Source: a virus. From it: 33,989 nucleotides of DNA. The position numbers and the translations under genes are program-made. The notes beneath the pieces were generated by a model that saw nothing but the letters and a program-made list of their open reading frames with translations, was not told where the DNA came from and did no database searches. This document shows positions 23,073 through 30,422 of the stretch, one piece after another; positions within the stretch are counted from its first letter, which is position 1; each line of letters opens with the position of its first letter. The stretch lies in IMG/VR virus record IMGVR_UViG_3300031772_000154, positions 1-33,989 of that record, one strand, 5' to 3'.

Positions 23073-23881
23073 GCCGCTCGTCGATTGCGTAGGCTCGCGG
23101 CGTATTCGCGCGCCGAGTTTCGCGCGCCCTCGCGATGTTCCGTTCGCCAGGGCGCGCGTCGATCATGAGCGAGCATCACGAACGATCCGACCTCGGCGAC
23201 CGCGGTCGCGCCGCCCGTCGCGCTACCCTCGATCGGAGTCACGCGATAGGTCGGGAGGTCGCCCGACGCGAAGGCGGGAACGGGAGTCGTAACGTGTTCG
23301 AGGACGAGAGGTGAGAGCGCCGCGACCTTGCGCGTCTTACGCCTCTTCTTCGGCGCGACCGACTCGACGATCGGCGGCGGAGTCTCGATAATGATCTCGT
23401 CTTCGATCTCGACGATCTCGATCCGCTTGCGCCGCCTCTTCGTCGGTCCGGTTCCGCCGAACGCGACGCCTTGCGTGAAGAGGACGGGAACCCTTCCGCT
23501 CCCGCCTTGCGCCGAACCGTAAACCGTCGTGACTGCGATCGTCCCGATCGGTCCCGTCGCATTGCCAGGAACCGAACCGCCACCATGCGACGCGGACCCC
23601 TCGACGGGCGAGAGCGTGACCGTCCCGACGCCTCCCGCCGCGCTCGCCTTGCCCGTGGCGATGCCCGCCGCGGTCGTGAGCGTGACCGTCGGGACCGCGC
23701 CCGTCGCCGCGCCTCGACCCGTTGCAGCGCCCGCAACCGTCGAGAGCGTGACCGTTCCGATCGGTCCCGTCGCGTTGCCGGGAACGCCTCCCGCGTCGGG
23801 ACCTTCCGGGTACAACCGATCGTCGACCGCGCCGTCGGGCGGGACGAATGCGGGACGAAGATAGACGTCGTTGCCTGCCAC
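23069..23881 (-). CDS. Low-complexity glycine/threonine repeat virion protein, 270 aa
   Basis: No family is recognised. Residues ~30-135 are a chain of imperfect 20-25-residue repeats of the form GNATGPIGTVTLSTVAGAATG, seen at least four times (GNATGPIGTVTL, AVPTVTLTTAAGIATG, GVGTVTLSPVEGSA, GNATGPIGTIAVTTVYGSA). A basic patch (TKRRRKRIEIVEIEDEIIIETPPP, then KKRRKTRKV) and another G-rich repeat (YRVTPIEGSATGGATAVAEVGSFV) follow. The sequence is beta-prone and repeat-built, like capsid fibres or spikes. GTG 23881 follows TGATCC after the preceding stop, the same junction as at 24247 and 25509. Confidence 0.6.
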   Translation of the reverse strand: MAGNDVYLRPAFVPPDGAVDDRLYPEGPDAGGVPGNATGPIGTVTLSTVAGAATGRGAATGAVPTVTLTTAAGIATGKASAAGGVGTVTLSPVEGSASHGGGSVPGNATGPIGTIAVTTVYGSAQGGSGRVPVLFTQGVAFGGTGPTKRRRKRIEIVEIEDEIIIETPPPIVESVAPKKRRKTRKVAALSPLVLEHVTTPVPAFASGDLPTYRVTPIEGSATGGATAVAEVGSFVMLAHDRRAPWRTEHREGARNSAREYAASLRNRRAA

Positions 23882-23884
23882 GGA

Positions 23885-24241
23885 TCAGACTCCGAAAAGG
23901 GTTCGCTTTGTCGTTCCGAAAACGGGCGTCCCGTCCTTGTATGAAACGACGAAGTAAGGCGTCGTCGTGTCGCCGACCATGAACGTGAACGCGCCCGTCG
24001 TTGCGTCGCTCGTCGTCGAACCCGCACGCGCCCTATCACCTCCCGCGAAGAAGAGATCGACCTCGCACGCCCCGAGCACGGCGCCCGTCGCGTCGCGTGT
24101 GATGCCCGAGATCGTGTAGAGCGCCGACGCCATAACGGGTCGCATGAATTGAAGCGCGGGAGGTCCGACGGGCGGACCATGACTCAAGCGTTGCCCGTTG
24201 CCGTACGCGCGTCGAGGCGGACCGAGCATCGGCGGAGGCAC
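23885..24241 (-). CDS. Ig-like/carboxypeptidase-regulatory-like virion protein, 118 aa
   Basis: The second part, ALYTISGITRDATGAVLGACEVDLFFAGGDRARAGSTTSDATTGAFTFMVGDTTTPYFVVSYKDGTPVFGTTKRTL, is the pattern of carboxypeptidase-regulatory-like beta-sandwich domains, common as capsid-surface or tail appendages. The first ~38 residues are proline/glycine-rich. GTG 24241 follows the upstream stop by TGATCC. Surface binding is inferred. Confidence 0.6.
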   Translation of the reverse strand: MPPPMLGPPRRAYGNGQRLSHGPPVGPPALQFMRPVMASALYTISGITRDATGAVLGACEVDLFFAGGDRARAGSTTSDATTGAFTFMVGDTTTPYFVVSYKDGTPVFGTTKRTLFGV

Positions 24242-24244
24242 GGA

Positions 24245-24505
24245 TCAACCTCCCGTCATTGACTTGTCAGTGACCGCCGAGAGGACCGCGACCGCGCCAC
24301 GTAGCTGAAGAGCGTCGCCGATGCCCGCATGAAAGTGGAGGAAGAGTTGACCGCTCTTCTTCACGCCGACGAGAGAGACGTTCAAGAGTTCGCCCGCCTC
24401 CGCCATGCGGAGCGCTTCCTTCAGCGCGGCGATCCCTTTCACGTCGCGAGCGCCGATGATCGGAACGTTCGCGTTCGCGTTGTAGAGGTGGGGAGGGTTC
24501 GCCAT
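24245..24505 (-). CDS. Small structural-region protein, 86 aa
   Basis: The protein starts MANPPHLYNANANVPIIGARDVKGIAALKEALRMAEAGELLNVSLVGVKKSGQLFLHFHAG and ends with VAVLSAVTDKSMTGG. It looks like a compact alpha/beta protein. The sequence is not recognised. ATG 24505 lies 2 bases after the preceding stop. It lies among virion genes between the portal and the protease and shares their codon style. Confidence 0.55.
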   Translation of the reverse strand: MANPPHLYNANANVPIIGARDVKGIAALKEALRMAEAGELLNVSLVGVKKSGQLFLHFHAGIGDALQLRGAVAVLSAVTDKSMTGG

Positions 24506-24507
24506 GA

Positions 24508-25074
24508 TCAATTCATCTCTTCGATTGCGAATTGATGGATCTGGATCGCGTTCGCGTTGTTCAGCGAGAACGTTCCGAAGATGTCGATCGCGTTCAGGAT
24601 CGTCGAGTCGAACCCCGTCGAGACAACAGGAGTCACGTTCGGGACGATCAACGCGTTGTGAGATCCCGCGTCGACGATACCGATTGCCGGGATCACGCAT
24701 TGCGAAACGATCAGTCCAGCGCTCTTGACGGTCGCCGTCGTTCCCGATCCGATCGCCGCGCACGTCATGACCACTTCGAGCCAGAACGGGAGCGTCGTAT
24801 GTGCGACCGCCGATAGCTGCATTGCTCCCGAGTTCCACACTTGAACCGCGGCGAACGTGATGTCGAGGGTCAACGTTCCGGGCGTCGTGACGATGTTCGA
24901 GATCGAACCGTTCACGAGGAACTTGATCCTCTTGCCCGCGCGACTGAAGAACTGAGTCGGAACCGTTTGCTTCGCCGCCGTCGGCATGATCGTTGTACGA
25001 GTCAACGACGCCGTGAGGTTCGGTCCAACCGCGATCGAGGGTTCTCCGATCAAGTTCTGAAATCCAAGGCCCAT
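24508..25074 (-). CDS. Virion structural protein, beta-sandwich type, 188 aa
   Basis: A beta-rich protein of a type found in many phage head clusters: GTLTLDITFAAVQVWNSGAMQLSAVAHTTLPFWLEVVMTCAAIGSG and GFDSTILNAIDIFGTFSLNNANAIQIHQFAIEEMN resemble conserved stretches of unnamed virion proteins. FLVNGSISNIVTTPGTLTL is another typical strand pair. I can place it as structural but name no function. It lies between the 139-aa and 86-aa genes, all collinear and tightly packed. Confidence 0.6.
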   Translation of the reverse strand: MGLGFQNLIGEPSIAVGPNLTASLTRTTIMPTAAKQTVPTQFFSRAGKRIKFLVNGSISNIVTTPGTLTLDITFAAVQVWNSGAMQLSAVAHTTLPFWLEVVMTCAAIGSGTTATVKSAGLIVSQCVIPAIGIVDAGSHNALIVPNVTPVVSTGFDSTILNAIDIFGTFSLNNANAIQIHQFAIEEMN

Positions 25075-25083
25075 GATCGATCC

Positions 25084-25503
25084 TCAGTTCTGGTAGGTGA
25101 GCGGCGTCGAGAACGTCGCCGTGAAAGTGTCCGCCGTGCTCGTGATGTCCGCGCCGAAGTCGACATAGGCGACGAGTTCGTCGTTCGCCGCGACGCCGCC
25201 GCGCGACTTGTAGATGACCGCCGCGCGCGCCGTGATCGTTGACGCCGCCCATGCGGCGGCGGCGAACGCGCAAGTGACCTTGTCGTTGACCGTGTCCTTG
25301 GTGACCGTGCAAGCGGAGGCGGTACCGCCCGCGACGTAGCCCGTCCCGACGACCTCGTTCGTGACGTCGCTCCGTCGCGTATGTGTGTCCTTGTTCGGAA
25401 CGTACGCCGAGGTGACAAGCATCACCTTGAACGTGTCCGTGTCGAAGTCGATCAGCGCGCGCGCGGCGTCGTCGACGCAAGAGTTGAAGATCAGGGAAGC
25501 CAT
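25084..25503 (-). CDS. Conserved phage structural protein (unnamed family), 139 aa
   Basis: The pattern is typical of a family found in many tailed phages: LIDFDTDTFKVMLVTSAYVPNKDTHTRRSDVTNEVVGTGYVAGG, then WAASTITARAAVIYKSRGG...ELVAYVDFGADITSTADTFTATF. It is beta-rich and near other virion genes. Its role (capsid or tail accessory) has not been established as far as I know. ATG 25503 follows TGATCC after the portal stop. Confidence 0.7.
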   Translation of the reverse strand: MASLIFNSCVDDAARALIDFDTDTFKVMLVTSAYVPNKDTHTRRSDVTNEVVGTGYVAGGTASACTVTKDTVNDKVTCAFAAAAWAASTITARAAVIYKSRGGVAANDELVAYVDFGADITSTADTFTATFSTPLTYQN

Positions 25504-25506
25504 GGA

Positions 25507-27186
25507 TCAGATCTCTTTCTTGCTCGGGACGGGAACGTCATGAAGAGCGGCGAGGGCGGCGAGGTCGAAGGTCAACCCGCGCGCGTCGTAGTCTTTCAGG
25601 TCGGCAAGGAACGCCGCGTTCCGTTCCGCGAACGGACGCGAGGGAACGACGAGCGCGGCGGCGCTCGCCTCCTCGCTTCCGCCTTCGCCCGGTTCAGGCG
25701 GCGGCGGAGGTCCCGCTAGTTTCTCTCCGCCCTCGATCGCCGGAAGACCGAGCGAGTCGCGAACTTCGTTGATGGTCACGACGCCGCCCGCGATGTGGTA
25801 CGCGAAGATCTGTCCGCGCTCGGTCGCGACATCGACCTCGCCGATCGGGATCTTGAACTTGCGAGCGTACGCCGCGACGTCGACGGGAACGCCCGCCGCC
25901 TTCAACGCGACGAGAGCGGTCGACGCGTCGAGGGCGGTCTTCGCCTCCGCCGCGCGATCCTCGATCGGCTGAACGTCCCATGAAGAGTAGGGCGCGCGAT
26001 CGGGATCGCCGTAATTGAACATCGCGAACGGTCGCGCGACTTGTTCATAGAAGTCTTGCGAGAAGGTCGCGTCGTCGAACTCAAGAGTGACTTGCTCGGT
26101 CCCGCCGTGCTGGCGCGCGGCGGCGAACGATCCCTCGACGACCTCGGTCGTAAGGTTCTGACTTTTGATCGTGAGGATGATCGCGCGGTCCGCGTCCTCG
26201 ATCGTCTCGCGGAAGGTCGCGCTCGCTCGGTCGCGCGCTTCGAGCAATTCGAGATCATATCCGGTCTCGTCGACGTTCTGAGGAAGACCGACGACCGCCT
26301 CTTGACCGAGCGTCGACATGCTCTGAATGAAGAGTTCTTTTTGCCGCGCGTCGCCCGCCGCGGGAACGTAAGCCTTGATGATCGGCAACCCGTGACGTTC
26401 GTTGTATCGAGCACGATCGCGCCACGCCAATTGCTTGATGATCCACTTATCGGCGACCGCTCGGATCGCGCCGTGGATCCATCCTCGATACATTCCGAAC
26501 GGCGCGTGAACGAACCACTTACCCGATCCGGGTTCGGCGACGACGGGACCTTCGCTCGTGTTCACGACGAACTTCCGAATGTCCCATCGATAGTAGACGA
26601 ATTGAGGATGCCAGGGTTTCAACGTCACGCGCCAGGGCGTGACCGACGTATCCCATAGGAGTTCGCTCACGCTGAACCCCATCATGATCGCCCAGCGCTT
26701 CGCCTCGGTCATGACCGATTGATGCGCCCATCGCCCGTTGATCTCTTCAGGCTTCGCCGCCGTGAACCCTTGCCATTGCGCGCGCCATGCGTTCGCGCAT
26801 TCTCCGTCGGCGTCCGCCTTCGCCTGAACGTGTTTGACTTGCTGGCTGAAGAGCGCGCCCGTTCGCGAACCGAGCGTCGCTTGAACGCGGTCGTCGCCGA
26901 ACGCGTCGTCGACGAGCAACGCCGAGTGGGCGAACATGCCGACCTTGTGACTCGCGAGCGCTTGCCTGATCCCGCTGATCGTCCAGTCGCCCGTGATCGC
27001 CGTGATCGGAATGTCGCGATACACGACCGCGGGATCGTCGGGTCGCGTGAGCGGATCGACGGGAGGCGCGAACGCGTCCGCGTACAGTCGACCTTGCGCG
27101 TCGAGGATGCGGCGATCTGAGGTCGTCGCGAGCGACGACGAGGGAGCGATACGGGTCATATTCCGCCCGCGAAGACTCCCGTTCAT
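25507..27186 (-). CDS. Portal protein, DUF935 (Mu gp29-like), 559 aa
   Basis: Dodecameric DNA gate of the head. Characteristic blocks are AAKPEEINGRWAHQSVMTEAKRWAIMMGFSVSELLWDT, WHPQFVYYRWDIRKFVVNT, SGKWFVHAPFGMYRGWIHGAIRAVADKWIIKQLAWRDRARYNERHGLPIIKAYVPAA, and SFAAARQHGGTEQVTLEFDD. The length is a little above gp29. The start is uncertain: ATG 27186 (MNGSLRG) or ATG 27159 (MTRIAPS). I chose the former because it lies just after a promoter-like TATATA and the end of the upstream gene. The upstream frame (to 27399) is a shadow. Confidence 0.85.
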   Translation of the reverse strand: MNGSLRGRNMTRIAPSSSLATTSDRRILDAQGRLYADAFAPPVDPLTRPDDPAVVYRDIPITAITGDWTISGIRQALASHKVGMFAHSALLVDDAFGDDRVQATLGSRTGALFSQQVKHVQAKADADGECANAWRAQWQGFTAAKPEEINGRWAHQSVMTEAKRWAIMMGFSVSELLWDTSVTPWRVTLKPWHPQFVYYRWDIRKFVVNTSEGPVVAEPGSGKWFVHAPFGMYRGWIHGAIRAVADKWIIKQLAWRDRARYNERHGLPIIKAYVPAAGDARQKELFIQSMSTLGQEAVVGLPQNVDETGYDLELLEARDRASATFRETIEDADRAIILTIKSQNLTTEVVEGSFAAARQHGGTEQVTLEFDDATFSQDFYEQVARPFAMFNYGDPDRAPYSSWDVQPIEDRAAEAKTALDASTALVALKAAGVPVDVAAYARKFKIPIGEVDVATERGQIFAYHIAGGVVTINEVRDSLGLPAIEGGEKLAGPPPPPEPGEGGSEEASAAALVVPSRPFAERNAAFLADLKDYDARGLTFDLAALAALHDVPVPSKKEI

Positions 27187-27199
27187 GCTCTTGTCTGCC

Positions 27200-27236
27200 A
27201 CGCTTCTATATACGCCGCGACTCGACCTCGGCGCAA
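27200..27236 (-). promoter_or_regulatory. Candidate promoter upstream of the portal gene
   Basis: The gap between the 61-aa gene and the portal holds TTGCGC (27236-27231), an 18-bp spacer, and TATATA (27212-27207), the most AT-rich hexamer for kilobases. A transcript would start about 14 bases before the portal ATG. It may give extra portal/capsid transcription. Only sequence similarity to sigma-70 boxes supports this. Confidence 0.4.
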
Positions 27237-27239
27237 CGT

Positions 27240-27425
27240 TCAGCTTGCGGGCGTCGTTGGAGCGCTCGCGAGGATCTTCAAGAGCGACGCCCGCGAGAGG
27301 GGCGCGTACCACGCGGGAGGCATGCAGTCGTTTCGAAGTTCGATCCGCGGTCGCATGGTCACGGAAGGCAACCCTTCCGCGCCCGCCGCGAGAATGCACG
27401 AATCGAGAAGGCGCCGCCCTCTCAT
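27240..27425 (-). CDS. Hypothetical protein, 61 aa
   Basis: MRGRRLLDSCILAAGAEGLPSVTMRPRIELRNDCMPPAWYAPLSRASLLKILASAPTTPAS. No family recognised. ATG 27425 overlaps the TGA of the previous gene (ATGA), and the codon style fits the block. It is the last gene before the gap upstream of the portal. Confidence 0.55.
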   Translation of the reverse strand: MRGRRLLDSCILAAGAEGLPSVTMRPRIELRNDCMPPAWYAPLSRASLLKILASAPTTPAS

Positions 27426-27661
27426 GTGATCCCGACGAGAAGGGTCGCGGTCGTGCCCGTCGCCATGATCCGCGTGAACCCGACGTTCAACGTCGTTCCC
27501 GCGGGAACCGCCGTGAAGAGGACGGAGTTCCCGTCGAGACCGATCAGCGTGACGTTCCCGACGCCGCCGACGTACAACGCGCGGAACGTGCCCGGGTTGC
27601 CTGAGTCGTTCGGCGCGACGACGACGCCGCCTTGACCTTGCTGAATCGTTGTCCCGATCAT
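27422..27661 (-). CDS. Small beta-rich virion protein, 79 aa
   Basis: A compact protein with the pattern RALYVGGVGNVTLIGLDGNSVLFTAVPAGTTLNVGFTRIMATGTTATLLVGI. The same pattern (RALYVG, GNVT, TFTxVPAGTxL, TGTTAxxLVxL) occurs in many small proteins next to phage capsid genes, generally annotated as structural or hypothetical. ATG 27661 overlaps the preceding stop. It may be a head-surface or spike protein. Confidence 0.65.
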   Translation of the reverse strand: MIGTTIQQGQGGVVVAPNDSGNPGTFRALYVGGVGNVTLIGLDGNSVLFTAVPAGTTLNVGFTRIMATGTTATLLVGIT

Positions 27662-28002
27662 CGCGCGCCCCCACTGTTCACAACGTTCGGTCCCATCGGA
27701 GGCGAACACTTCTCGCAACGGTTCGCGTTTCCGAGGAAGTCGCCGCAACCGCCGCAACGCGAGAACGATCCCTTCCAACCTGCGGGCGGTTGACTCGGGT
27801 CGGCGACGACGAGGTCGGCGCGGTTCGACGTGTACGGGAGAACGCCCGTGTCATGCATCACGACGCCCGCGGGAAGCGTGCTCGGAGACGCGACGATCTC
27901 GGGTTCCGTCGCGACGTCGTCGGGCGAGACATCGACGAGCATCGGAGGAAGGATCGTCGGGTCGGTCGCGGGAGATGTCTTCGGCTCGTTCTTCGCCATC
28001 AC
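27658..28002 (-). CDS. Zinc-ribbon protein with disordered N-terminus, 114 aa
   Basis: Residues 1-~70 are proline/valine-rich and low in structure. The C-terminus carries two CxxC pairs, SRCGGCGDFLGNANRCEKCSPP, a classic zinc ribbon. GTG 28002 or ATG 27999 are both possible. No family is recognised. It shares the theme of small zinc ribbons near 30.1-30.4 kb and at 25-267. The stop overlaps the next start. Confidence 0.55.
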   Translation of the reverse strand: MMAKNEPKTSPATDPTILPPMLVDVSPDDVATEPEIVASPSTLPAGVVMHDTGVLPYTSNRADLVVADPSQPPAGWKGSFSRCGGCGDFLGNANRCEKCSPPMGPNVVNSGGAR

Positions 28003-28010
28003 GTTGCACG

Positions 28011-28457
28011 CTACCTCGACACGAGCGAGCGCGCTAGCGCCATTCGATCGCGCGAGATCCGCCTCGCCTCTTCCGACTCAAACCGAGGACCGCGCGCATA
28101 GAACGCAACCGGGTTCGCGCGGTCGACACGGACCGACGTCTTCAGCATGCGGTGGCCCGTGCGAACGCACGCGACCGCGTCGTCGTTCAGTGAAGGATCG
28201 CCGCCGTGGATCTGCATGGCGCAAACGGATCGACCTCCGTCGCCGAGGATGCTTGCGGTCAACGACGATTCACGGAACGCGACCGCGACGAGCAACGACG
28301 CCGTCCGTTCGAGGTCGGCGTCGTTCGCGAAAAGAGGACCCTCTTCGACGACGACGATCGTGATCGCGGTCGCTAGCGCCCCGTGTCGCGCGATCGGTTG
28401 CTCCGACGGCGAGAGTCGAAGCATCATCGCGAGGACGACCCAATAGAGGTGAACCAT
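28011..28457 (-). CDS. Lytic transglycosylase-like (SLT) protein, 148 aa
   Basis: Peptidoglycan-cleaving domain, probably used to pierce the wall at entry or to support assembly. The catalytic Glu is in LLVAVAFRESSLTASILGDGGRSVCAMQIHGG, the standard SLT pattern (A-x-x-x-E-S-x-L and the later S-x-G-x-x-Q-I). DDAVACVRTGHRML and NPVAFYARG follow. The N-terminal MVHLYWVVLAMMLRLS resembles a signal or anchor segment. It is encoded directly after the terminase and separate from the lysis cassette, which has its own enzymes. Confidence 0.75.
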   Translation of the reverse strand: MVHLYWVVLAMMLRLSPSEQPIARHGALATAITIVVVEEGPLFANDADLERTASLLVAVAFRESSLTASILGDGGRSVCAMQIHGGDPSLNDDAVACVRTGHRMLKTSVRVDRANPVAFYARGPRFESEEARRISRDRMALARSLVSR

Positions 28458-28477
28458 CGGCGGACCCTACCACGGGA

Positions 28478-29863
28478 TCACATGCAAGCCGAACCGAACG
28501 TGAACCCGCCGCCCGCCCATCCGACGGGTTCATGCATCGCGACGAGATCGTATGCGGCGACGAGAGCGTCGGCATCGTCGTCGCGACCCTTCTCGGCGCC
28601 CGTGAAGTATTCGATCACGCGCGCGAACTTCGCGGTCCACTTCTGATCCTTGCGAACGAGAATGCGTCCCGCCTTCCACGCGATCGAAGCGCGCTTCGCT
28701 CGTGTCCACTTGTTATGCCTGGCGGGCATGCGAACGATCGGAACGCCGTTATTGAAGAGCAAGTTCAGAACGCCCTTCTCGGGACCTGCGAAGTACATCA
28801 CGAGTCGCGCGCCCGGATAGTCGTTCATCGCGTCGCGAAGCATGGTCTCGCAATCCGTCGTTTGCTCGCGGCGCACGTCGTGAACGTAGTAGAGATCGCC
28901 GCATTGAAAGAGCGCGACGACGATCGACCAATCGTTCGCCGTGTGCTCGTCGTAAGCGAGGTCGACGCCGAGGGCGACGCATACCGCGCCCGCGGGAAGG
29001 TCGACGTAGTATCGAGGCTTGCCAAAGATGGCGCCCGACGGCGGAACGGGTTTGCCCTGATACTGAGTCTCCCACGCATACGCGCCGACGAACTCTTTCG
29101 ACGACGGTAGCCTCTTCGTGTCCAGCCATGCGAGAGGCTTCACTTCAGGCCACAACGCGAACTCGACGCCGTCGACCTCGCGAACGGCGGGAAGGTTCAG
29201 TTCGTCGTAGCCTCGACCGAGGAGGTACCCGATCGGATCTTCATGATGCCATCGCGTTCCGATCGCGATGACCGACCCGCCGACCCATAGGCGCTGAAGG
29301 GCGCGGTCAATGTCGCGATGGATCGCCGCGCGTTTCTCCGCCGTGTCGAGGTCGACCTCGTTCTCGACGAAGTCGTCGAAAACGATATGGTGCATCTGAT
29401 AACCGGCGATGCCCGAACCTGGACTGAACGCGAGACAACCTCCGCCGCCCGCGGTCCGCCAGTCGTCTTTGCGCGCGTGATCCTTCTTCAGTGATCCGCC
29501 CGCGTGAACGAAGATGTTCATGATCTCTTCGGTCCGGTTGGACGAGAAGAGTTTCGCATAGGACCCGTAGCCGAAGAGCAAGTGAGGGAAGCGGAACAAG
29601 AGCCACGCGATCGTGTACGCGATCAGCGTGGTCTTGCCGTGTTGCGGCGGCATGCTAACGCATATGTGAAGCGCGCGCTTGATCACTTCCTCGGTCGTGA
29701 GGTAAGAGATCGTCGACCCGAGCGACGCGCAAAGGTCGAAGTATTCGCCGAGGTGATACGGCGGATCGATCGTCCCTCCGCTCGCGTATTCGATGAACTC
29801 GGGAAGAGTCATCGCCGCGCAATCGGCTAGCGGAAGTTGCTCGGGTCGTTTGTCGCGCGCCAT
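28478..29863 (-). CDS. Terminase large subunit, 461 aa
   Basis: DNA-packaging motor. The ATPase part has the P-loop variant SMPPQHGKTT (residues ~73-82) and Walker B with catalytic acidic residue in MHHIVFDDFVENEVDL. SVIAIGTRWHHEDP is the coupling motif (GTRW). The nuclease part begins with ALGVDLAYDEHTANDWSIVV and ends with DDDADALVAAYDLV, holding the acidic metal ligands. This is the type that pairs with DUF935 portals. No small subunit is recognised near by; one of the small genes upstream may play that role. Confidence 0.9.
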   Translation of the reverse strand: MARDKRPEQLPLADCAAMTLPEFIEYASGGTIDPPYHLGEYFDLCASLGSTISYLTTEEVIKRALHICVSMPPQHGKTTLIAYTIAWLLFRFPHLLFGYGSYAKLFSSNRTEEIMNIFVHAGGSLKKDHARKDDWRTAGGGGCLAFSPGSGIAGYQMHHIVFDDFVENEVDLDTAEKRAAIHRDIDRALQRLWVGGSVIAIGTRWHHEDPIGYLLGRGYDELNLPAVREVDGVEFALWPEVKPLAWLDTKRLPSSKEFVGAYAWETQYQGKPVPPSGAIFGKPRYYVDLPAGAVCVALGVDLAYDEHTANDWSIVVALFQCGDLYYVHDVRREQTTDCETMLRDAMNDYPGARLVMYFAGPEKGVLNLLFNNGVPIVRMPARHNKWTRAKRASIAWKAGRILVRKDQKWTAKFARVIEYFTGAEKGRDDDADALVAAYDLVAMHEPVGWAGGGFTFGSACM

Positions 29864-29879
29864 AGCGCCAGCGTATCAC

Positions 29880-29909
29880 TTACGCGATCGAGCCTAGGTA
29901 TTCCTTCAT
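29880..29909 (-). CDS. Possible 9-aa leader peptide before the terminase gene
   Basis: MKEYLGSIA starts at an ATG that overlaps the preceding TGA (ATGA) and has a strong AAGGGAAG 3-4 bases upstream. It ends 16 bases before the terminase start, which has no clear Shine-Dalgarno. It may deliver ribosomes to the terminase. No direct proof. Confidence 0.3.
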   Translation of the reverse strand: MKEYLGSIA

Positions 29910-30100
29910 GGCTTCCCTTCTACTCCGATCGTTGATCCGCATGGGCAGTTTCGGAGTTCGATCCGCGACTCGGGATCGAGCATCGTCCCGACGAACCTCA
30001 AGAGCAACCATTCGTGTTCGGTGAACGAGAGACCACACGCGCACGCCTTCACGATCGCGCGTTCGGTCTTCCCGCCGTCGAGGGAGATCTTCAGGATCAC
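29906..30100 (-). CDS. Small CxC protein, 64 aa
   Basis: MILKISLDGGKTERAIVKACACGLSFTEHEWLLLRFVGTMLDPESRIELRNCPCGSTIGVEGKP. Two CxC/CxCG knuckles (CACG, CPCG) flank a helix and could bind one zinc. The family is not recognised. GTG 30100 overlaps the stop of the upstream zinc-ribbon gene (GTGA). It belongs to the leftward cluster leading into the terminase. A role as terminase small subunit or regulator is possible but not shown. Confidence 0.55.
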   Translation of the reverse strand: MILKISLDGGKTERAIVKACACGLSFTEHEWLLLRFVGTMLDPESRIELRNCPCGSTIGVEGKP

Positions 30101-30375
30101 GGTTCGGCGCTCTCCGATTCAAAGTCGACGCCTTGCGCCTCGACGAGAGGGATCAGCCACTCGACAAAACACTTCGGGCAAAGGTCGAGGCGATACTTCG
30201 TTCGCGTGTCGCATTCCGGGTAAGCCACCCCGCCCGTCCTGCATTCGATCGTTGTGTCGCCCTCGGGATCGTTCAGCCACACGCCGCGCGGCGCGTGTGC
30301 CTTGCAACGGTCGCAAACGTAAACGGTCTCGCGCCAGGGCAGCGGTTGGACGAGTTCGCCCTCGGCGCGCGTCAC
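30097..30375 (-). CDS. Zinc-ribbon protein, 92 aa
   Basis: Two CxxC pairs, CDRCKAHAP (residues ~21-24) and LCPKCF (residues ~66-69), with a further CRTGG and CDTR between them. This looks like a treble-clef or zinc-ribbon fold. The N-terminal TRAEGELVQPLPWRETVYV leads into the first strand. GTG 30375 overlaps the end of a 16-aa frame (GTGA). No family recognised. It probably starts the terminase transcript, after the lipoprotein gene. Confidence 0.55.
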   Translation of the reverse strand: MTRAEGELVQPLPWRETVYVCDRCKAHAPRGVWLNDPEGDTTIECRTGGVAYPECDTRTKYRLDLCPKCFVEWLIPLVEAQGVDFESESAEP

Positions 30376-30422
30376 TTGCGCGCCTTCATGATCAGCGCCT
30401 CGACGACCGTGCGAGTCATCAT
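30372..30422 (-). CDS. Possible 16-aa coupling peptide
   Basis: MMTRTVVEALIMKARK begins at an ATG that overlaps the lipoprotein stop and ends by overlap with the GTG of the zinc-ribbon gene. Both junctions are of the type used across this genome. It would bridge the two genes translationally. Too short to assess otherwise. Confidence 0.25.
   Translation of the reverse strand: MMTRTVVEALIMKARK

Noticed and set aside
24245-25480. Minus-strand ORF of 411 codons covering several small genes
   Set aside because: Only its last 86 codons (from 24505) belong to a real gene. The rest is an out-of-frame reading of two virion genes.
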